Assembly (NCBI GenBank): GCA_043228905.1 | Contig: JBHGNT010000009.1 | Location: forward strand, 19,778,001 to 19,842,000 | Direction of reading: 5' to 3' | Length of the DNA stretch: 64,000 bases | From: Azolla caroliniana | Taxonomy: Eukaryota > Polypodiophyta | Part shown: positions 58,571 through 64,000 of the stretch, in pieces | How positions within the stretch are numbered: position 1 is the stretch's first letter | Layout of the letters: every line of letters starts with the position of its first letter | Program-made: the position numbers and the translations under genes | The notes under the pieces: model-generated | Told to the model about the DNA's origin: nothing | The model's input: only the letters and a program-made list of their open reading frames with translations | Databases searched by the model: none

Positions 58571-61500
58571 ATGCGCAATCCTTCCACTTATGAACATGAA
58601 CGTGTTTTTACAAGAGGTCCTCGTTATAGCCAAGAAAGAAATCCACGAGATTATCATCGACCTAATGAAGAGGAAGTAGCACTTGACCGAGCAAGATGTG
58701 GCGAATCCTATGAATGCGAATGTGGTGTCAACCGAGATGCTCAAGGTGGATGAAGGCTATACGGATCAGCACTACACAAAGCCACATTGGGTAAGAGCAA
58801 CAAAAGAGACATCAATGTAGATTGAAGATGTAAAGGAACCGATAGTAGCTTTGATCGAGCATGGGTTCGAGATCAACCATGTCCACGGATTTTTACGAGA
58901 AGGGGAAGTGACCAATCAACATGAAGCACAGATGGAAAATAAGCGCGGTAACCCGAGCAACGGAGGAGCTACACGGGGCTTGCCCAAATGTATGGATGAA
59001 GGTGGGGGATATAGAAATCGAGCAACATTTCTTAGTTCAGGAGACGTCATCTTGGGTGAACCATATATCATGGCGGCTCGCATGGAGATGAAGGTGCTCA
59101 GGTTAAGAGCTAAGATGGAAGGCATTTGATCGTGATGCCGAACCATCAACACAATTGAGACTCCCTCCAAGGCGAAAGGCGGGGAACTTTTTATTCGGGC
59201 TGTTAAGGCATGGGACCGCAATAGCACATGGCCTTCTAAGTCCCCAAACCCTTGTAAAATTAAGAAATTTAATAAATAGAAATTTCACTTCTCCAAAAAC
59301 AAAGATTGTAAAATAACCAATCTAAGTAGTAGAGGTAATCATAGGATTGAGAAGTACGAAAGGTATCTTAAGTGATGTAAGATAATAGACGAAGGAGATA
59401 CCATAAGCAATGTCATGGAGGCAGTCTCATTCGACGACACTCTTAGAGAGATGGAGAGGATAGTCACTTCGAGCCTTAATGAAAGCAAAATCATTCCGGT
59501 CAACTCCATTGACATGTACACGACCACCGAGGAGCTTGGGCGGTTGATCGAGGAAGAAAGGATAGTCAAAGTACACACTAAGGACAAGACCGTGGATGAG
59601 AAGGTGAGGCATGTGGTTGCTTCCTTGCCATATGATGATTTGTGGTGGATGAAGAGAGTCGCAGCCGATCCTAGCTTGCGAGACCTGTAGGGCATAGGAC
59701 ACTCATTCACCAACGAGATACGATGGCAACTCCAGATTGGTGGGGCGACTTCCTATTGCGCAAAGAAGAGTTGAAATTCAAAAGGATGCTCGAAAGCCAC
59801 GAACAAGATAGGGTGCATCGATGCTAGGATATTCATTGTATCCCATGTACCATGGAATGTCAAGCCAATTTTGGTGCCAAGAGCTCACATCCCAAAGTCG
59901 ACTGAGCTACTCAAGGAGAAGATTGACATAGGAATCCCCGAACATTTTGAGTGTGCCATACTCAATTTGATGGTTCCTTGTGTCAATTCGGCAAAAGAAC
60001 AATAGCTTCCACTTTATTTCAGACCCGCAACCCATTAACAAAGTGACAATTTGCAATGCATGAGTCGAACCGAGTGTTGACGAATCCATCGAAGCCTTCG
60101 TCAGAAGGTCTATTTACTCAATCATAGATTTGTACTCAAGGTACGACTAATTCCAACTAGTCGTGAAAAGCAGGCATATAACGACAATGTGAACCCCTGC
60201 CAACCTAGTGCAGATGTGTACCTTGCCACAAGGAGGAATGAACTATGTCACCCACATGGTGAATGCAATGAACAAAGTATTGAGAGTTTGTATCCTAGAC
60301 ATTACCATGTCATTCCTTGAAGACATCCCAATAAAGGGATGCTTGGAAGCAGATAAGGATGAGACTTTAGATGAGGAAGGGTGCAAGTGTTTCATATCGC
60401 TGATTGCGAGAAGGTTCGTTAGAGGCTAGAAGATGCATGTTCAACTTTCTTGGGCGAGAAGTTGGCAATCGGTCAATCAGAAATTCCCGTGGTGGGACAT
60501 TTACGTGGGGCATAAGGACGGAAGCCATCTCCGGCAAAGGTGGATGCCATCAAGGAAATGAAAAAAAAATGCAAATCGCATATGGAGGTGAGGTGATTTC
60601 CTGGTGCCTATGCATTCTACCATATTTGAATTCCCCACTCTACTCACATAGTCCAACCCTTGTACGGGCTACTCAAGAAAGGGTGGAAGTTCAAATGGGA
60701 AAATCAGCACACAGAGGTGATGAAGACGTTAAAAGGAATGTTGGTTGCAGCACCAGCTTTAAGAAAAATTGTGTGGAAGGAAGGGATGCCCATCTACATG
60801 ACAGTAGATGCAAGTTCAATTGGGATCGAATGGGTCATCAACCAAGAAGGAGAAGATGGTGCGCATCATGCCATCATATTCGGGGCAAAGGTGCTCAATG
60901 AATGACAACGAGGATACTCCTAAATCAAGAGGTAACTTTCAATGCCTTTGACAAGAGCGAATATGAAGGAGAGTGACTACACATAGGCACAATCTTAAGT
61001 TCAACAAAGGTGGACTCATCGTGGACAAAGGAGGAAGAACATCGGATCCATACTTCCTACAAGAAGGGTACCTATGGAAGCATCCTAAGAAGATGAAGGG
61101 AATGACACTATGAGTGGTTATAAAAAATGAGAACCAAACAACAATGGTGTTTGAGTTCCATGAGAGTCCTTGGGTAGGACATAGAGGAACGTGGGCAACT
61201 TTTGAGAAGTTGAAGGAGAAGTATTGGTGGTTGAGAATGTACAAGGATGTTGCCCATTTCGTTGGAACATGTGAAAGCTACCAAGTAGATTCAAACATAC
61301 AACACATGAGAACATGTGAGAGTCCTTGGGTAGGCCATAGAGGAATGTGGGCAAATTTTGAGAAGTTGAAGGAGAAGTATTGGTGGTTGAGAATGTACAA
61401 GGATGTTGCCCATTTCGTTGGAACATGTGAAAGCTACCAAGTACATTCAAACATACAACATAGGGATGAGTTGCACCTGACCTATCTACTCACCATACAC

Positions 61501-61751
61501 TTAAAATGGATTGTAGATCTCGTTTCGATGTCGATGGGAGTGGGCCAATGAAGTTCCTAGTGCTAGCAAGAGAGGACATGAGAAACCAAGTAAGAAAGGA
61601 GAGCTTTGGCGAACGCGACAATGGCAGCAGTGTGCAAATTCTTACTCGAAGATCGGCCAACTATCGGTACGGTTGCATGGGAAAGATAGTCGCAAATAGA
61701 GGGGAGTTGAATGATATGAAGCTACGGAGCTTGTTGAATGACTTGGAATGA
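58571..61751 (+). pseudogene. Ty3/gypsy polyprotein remnant
   Basis: Disjointed plus-strand pieces in order: an Arg/Glu-rich gag-like start (58571-58753); an alpha-helical segment with EERIVKVHTKDKTVDEKV (59415-59690); RT (CTLPQGGMNYVTHMVNAMNK, FLEDIPIKG, EADKDETLDEEGCKCFI, 60208-60420; the usual YLDD/FLDD catalytic box reads FLED); the connection/RNase H part (LLKKGWKFKWENQHTEVMK, VTVD-like MTVDASSIGIEWVIN, 60660-60905); and integrase (GHRGTWATFEKLKEKYWW, VAHFVGTCESYQ, then KWIVDLVSMSMGVGQ and GKIVANRGELND). Many stops and frameshifts. No LTRs identified. The order RT-RNase H-integrase identifies Ty3/gypsy. Confidence 0.8.
61162..61473 (+). repeat. 156-bp in-frame tandem duplication of the integrase zinc-binding domain
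   Basis: Copies begin 'gagagtccttgggtagg' at 61162 and 61318 and each encodes ESPWVGHRGxWAxFEKLKEK through FVGTCESYQ. 156 is 52 codons, so the local ORF (61114-61551) stays open through both. Copies are nearly identical, so the duplication is recent relative to the rest of this decayed element. Confidence 0.93.
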
Positions 61752-62041
61752 AGCACTCTCTCACATCATGGGTAACAATTCCCCCTACAAGTTTAAGGAT
61801 CCTTCAAGTCTAGGACCTATCCTCTATGCCTTCTCAACCCTCGTGACCTCCCTAGTCTAAGACCCATGTGGTCCCGCTAAAGTAACACATGCCCTCGCGT
61901 TTTTGTTGCCATAAAAGGCCGACTCCTTCCACTTTGTATCCATATAAGTGTGAACACGTCAATATATATGGCTGATTCTAATATGTATGCACGTATGTGT
62001 ATGTACATATTTACATATGGTAATATATATTTATACATATA

Positions 62042-62416
62042 TGTAAAGAATCAAGAGATGGATTCTTGTGAAGTGGAAGAGATGTGCGTTATGTGTGTGT
62101 GTAAGCGCGAGAGAGAGTGAAACACAGAGAATACGCAAGGTAAAAGTATATTGACAAAAGAGAAAGACTCAACACTATACAAGGTGGGAGGAGGGTGCTT
62201 TATGTAGTCACCCTCTCTCTTCATTAACTACAAGGCTCATGGAGCATGGGGAATGTGAAAGCTCATAAGTTATGTGTCATAGAATAGGATTCTATGACTC
62301 ATACTAAATGCTAGAATACAAAGAGGTGACTTAATGGTGACTCTTGACCGTTGGAGTGTCTATTCACTCTCAAGGTGAGTTCACACACTAGACCAAGTTG
62401 AGGTTGATTCTCAACA
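62042..62416 (-). repeat. Left LTR, inverted orientation
   Basis: Reverse complement starts tgttgagaatcaacctc and ends gattctttaca; 9 differences by my count from the right LTR over 375 bp. A long LTR-adjacent purine tract lies at 62417-62430 on the minus strand. Confidence 0.92.
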
Positions 62417-62621
62417 CGCCCCCTCAAGCTCAAGTCGGGTCGGTTTCAGACGATATCCGAAATCCGCTTCGACTCGCGTTCTGGAGTCTGCAGCGACTCG
62501 TATCGACTCGCATTTATGCGGAGTTGCGGAATCCGTGCTCCAGCTTGCGTTGTGCGTAGTTGCGAAGTCTGTACTTCGGCTTGCGTCTTTCTTCGCGGCT
62601 TCGTTGCGCGGTTACGGAATC

Positions 62622-63300
62622 TCATCTACCTCACGATCACACGACCCGATCTCAGTTATCCGGTCTGTCTCCTTAGCCAATTCATGCAAACATCGTGTGA
62701 TACTCACTTGGATTGCGCTAAGAGAGTTCTACGGTACGTGAGCGGCACAATGGATTGCGACATCCTCTACAAGACCGCGATGCCAATACGACTCGAGGGG
62801 TACACAGACACCGATTAGGCCGGCTACAAAGCTGATAGAAGATCAACCTCCGGATTTGTTTTCTCCCTCGGTAATAGAGCAATATCTTGGAGTAGCAAGA
62901 AGCAGCCTACAGTTGCTCTTTCGAGTACGGAGGCGGAATATAGGGGTGCAGCCGTAGCTGCGTGTGAAGCCGTATGGCTCAAGAGGATTTTGAAGGATCT
63001 GGGCGTACCCATCAAGGATCCGACTTCCCTTTACTGCGACAACATGGAGCAGTATCTATCTGGCTCGGAACCCGATGTTCCATGCGCGGACAAAGCACAT
63101 CGAAGTGCACTATCACTTCATTCGAGAGCGTGTTCTAGCTTGCGATGTCGACCTACAATACATTAGCACAAATCTTCAAACGGCCGACATCTTCACTAAA
63201 GCCTTAGGAGCCGACAAGCTGTGGCAATTCATGACCGATCTCGGATTGACGATCCCTGACCTGCCAAGCTTGAGGGGGAGTACTGAAGACATTACGCAAT
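62622..63300 (+). pseudogene. Copia RT/RNase H C-terminal fragment between the inverted arms
   Basis: Reads LIYLTITRPDLSYPVCLLSQ at the left edge, then LRYVSGTMDCDILY, a TAG at 62817-62819 where the family has a Trp in [39 protein letters not shown], a frameshift near YCDNM, then [17 protein letters not shown] and STNLQTADIFTKALG. The left edge starts within the connector after RT, so everything upstream (gag, protease, integrase, most of RT) is missing. Non-functional. Confidence 0.9.
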
Positions 63301-63513
63301 AATGCGTGGATTCCGCAACCGCGGAATGAAGCCGCGAAGAAAGACGCAAGCCGAAGTACAGACTTCGCAACTACGCACAACGCAAGCTGGAGCACGGATT
63401 CTGCAACTCCGCATAAATGCGAGTCGACACGAGTCGACGCGGACTCCAGAACGCGAGTTGAAGCGGATTTCGGATACCATCTGAAACCGACCCGACTTGA
63501 GCTTGAGGGGGCG

Positions 63514-63888
63514 TGTTGAGAATCAACCTCAACTTGGTCTAGTGTGTGAACTCACCTTGAGAGTGAATAGACACTCCAACGGTCAAGAGTCACCATGAAG
63601 TCACCTCTTTGTATTCTAGCATCTAGTATGAGTCATAGAATCCTATTCTATGACACATAACTTATGAGCTTTCACATTCCCCATGCTCCATGAGCCTTGT
63701 AGTTAATGAAGAGAGAGGGTGACTACATAAAGCACCCTCCTCCCACCATGTATAGTGTTGAGTCTTTCTCCTTTGTCAATATACTTTTACCTTGCGTATT
63801 CTCTGTGTTTCACTCTCTCTCTCTCTTACACACACACATAACTCACATCTCTTCCGCTTCACAAGAATCCATCTCTTGATTCTTTTCA
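63514..63888 (+). repeat. Right LTR, direct orientation
   Basis: Starts tgttgagaatcaacctc directly after the purine tract 'cttgagggggcg' and ends gattcttttca. Contains TATA-like 'tacataaag' near 63725 and a short CT/CA tract at 63812-63839, in the same relative place as the long AC tract of the 56841 LTR. Confidence 0.92.
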
Positions 63889-64000
63889 ATATATCTATGT
63901 TTAGTCAATATGCATGTATAAATGGGTGTAATGTATGTACATACATATTCATGGATGTAATGTTTGAATGTAGGTATATATGTATGCATAATATATTCTT

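Larger units (their letters stand above)
62042..63888 (+). mobile_element. Copia derivative with inverted LTRs (palindromic retroelement)
   Basis: Two 375-bp LTRs, 62042-62416 (minus orientation) and 63514-63888 (plus orientation), form the ends. Both carry their purine tract ('cttgagggggcg') on the inner side, so the structure is two copies of a Copia 3' end head to head. Inverted homology continues inward about 205 bp past each LTR: arms 62042-62621 and 63309-63888, 580 bp each, with a 687-bp centre encoding an RNase H piece. I count about 20 differences between arms (about 3.4%). Outer ends read TG...CA and the flanks show the 5-mer atata on both sides (62037-62041, 63889-63893), compatible with a target duplication but in AT-rich DNA. 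Confidence 0.88.

Noticed and set aside
56841-63888. A single Copia element from the gag at 57279 to the LTR at 63514
   Set aside because: The two LTRs share only about the first 20 bp, and gypsy pol lies between them, so they are different elements.
62042-63888. Ordinary Copia element with 5' and 3' LTRs
   Set aside because: The LTRs are inverted relative to each other, and each has a purine tract on its inner side; there is no primer-binding site next to either LTR.
1-64000. tRNA, rRNA or snRNA genes
   Set aside because: I looked for tRNA A/B-box patterns and conserved rRNA stretches and saw none. The only tRNA-like matches are retrotransposon primer-binding sites.

Overview
This is a 64-kb piece of a land-plant nuclear genome: intron-bearing genes, a plant-specific class VIII myosin, an organelle-type PLS pentatricopeptide protein, AT-rich intergenic DNA, long microsatellites and nested LTR retrotransposons. 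The lineage is uncertain. The style of the pentatricopeptide protein and the kind of Ty3/gypsy polyprotein remnant remind me of ferns and other non-seed plants, but that is only an impression from family knowledge.

Layout. (1) 1-3,000: PRP17/CDC40 splicing factor on the minus strand; its reading frame ends in what looks like a splice donor that splits the penultimate codon. (2) 3,000-9,440: gene-poor DNA with a long GT microsatellite and several degenerate tandem duplications. (3) 9,440-12,190: an 845-aa PLS/E-type PPR gene on the plus strand; a 144-bp tandem duplication across its start codon has left a decoy upstream ORF copied from its own N-terminus. (4) 17,200-21,709: a three-exon double-stranded-RNA-binding protein of the DRB2 type on the plus strand, with a very long C-terminal tail carrying three copies of an acidic Trp-containing module. 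(5) 22,000-29,600: gene-poor, with a 96-bp tandem repeat. (6) 29,620-42,265: a complete myosin VIII gene on the minus strand. I resolved 24 coding exons that join in frame to about 1,434 aa, including 14-nt and 28-nt exons. Its second intron holds a decayed Copia element with a matching 5-bp target-site duplication. (7) 42,300-53,000: purine/pyrimidine-rich DNA upstream of the myosin, then gene-poor DNA with a possible short LTR-bearing element. (8) 53,000-63,900: a retrotransposon graveyard. It holds a Copia integrase fragment; a non-coding LTR element whose LTR has heat-shock-like motifs and is itself split by an 865-bp hAT-type element with a perfect 8-bp duplication; a Copia LTR plus gag; a decayed Ty3/gypsy polyprotein; and an unusual Copia derivative whose two 375-bp LTRs are INVERTED relative to each other.

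The four host genes do not form a pathway: spliceosome step II, organelle RNA processing or editing, small-RNA biogenesis or dsRNA binding, and actin-based transport. The strongest novelty candidates are the inverted-LTR (palindromic) retroelement at 62,042-63,888, the repeated acidic-Trp module in the DRB tail, and the self-copied uORF in front of the PPR gene.
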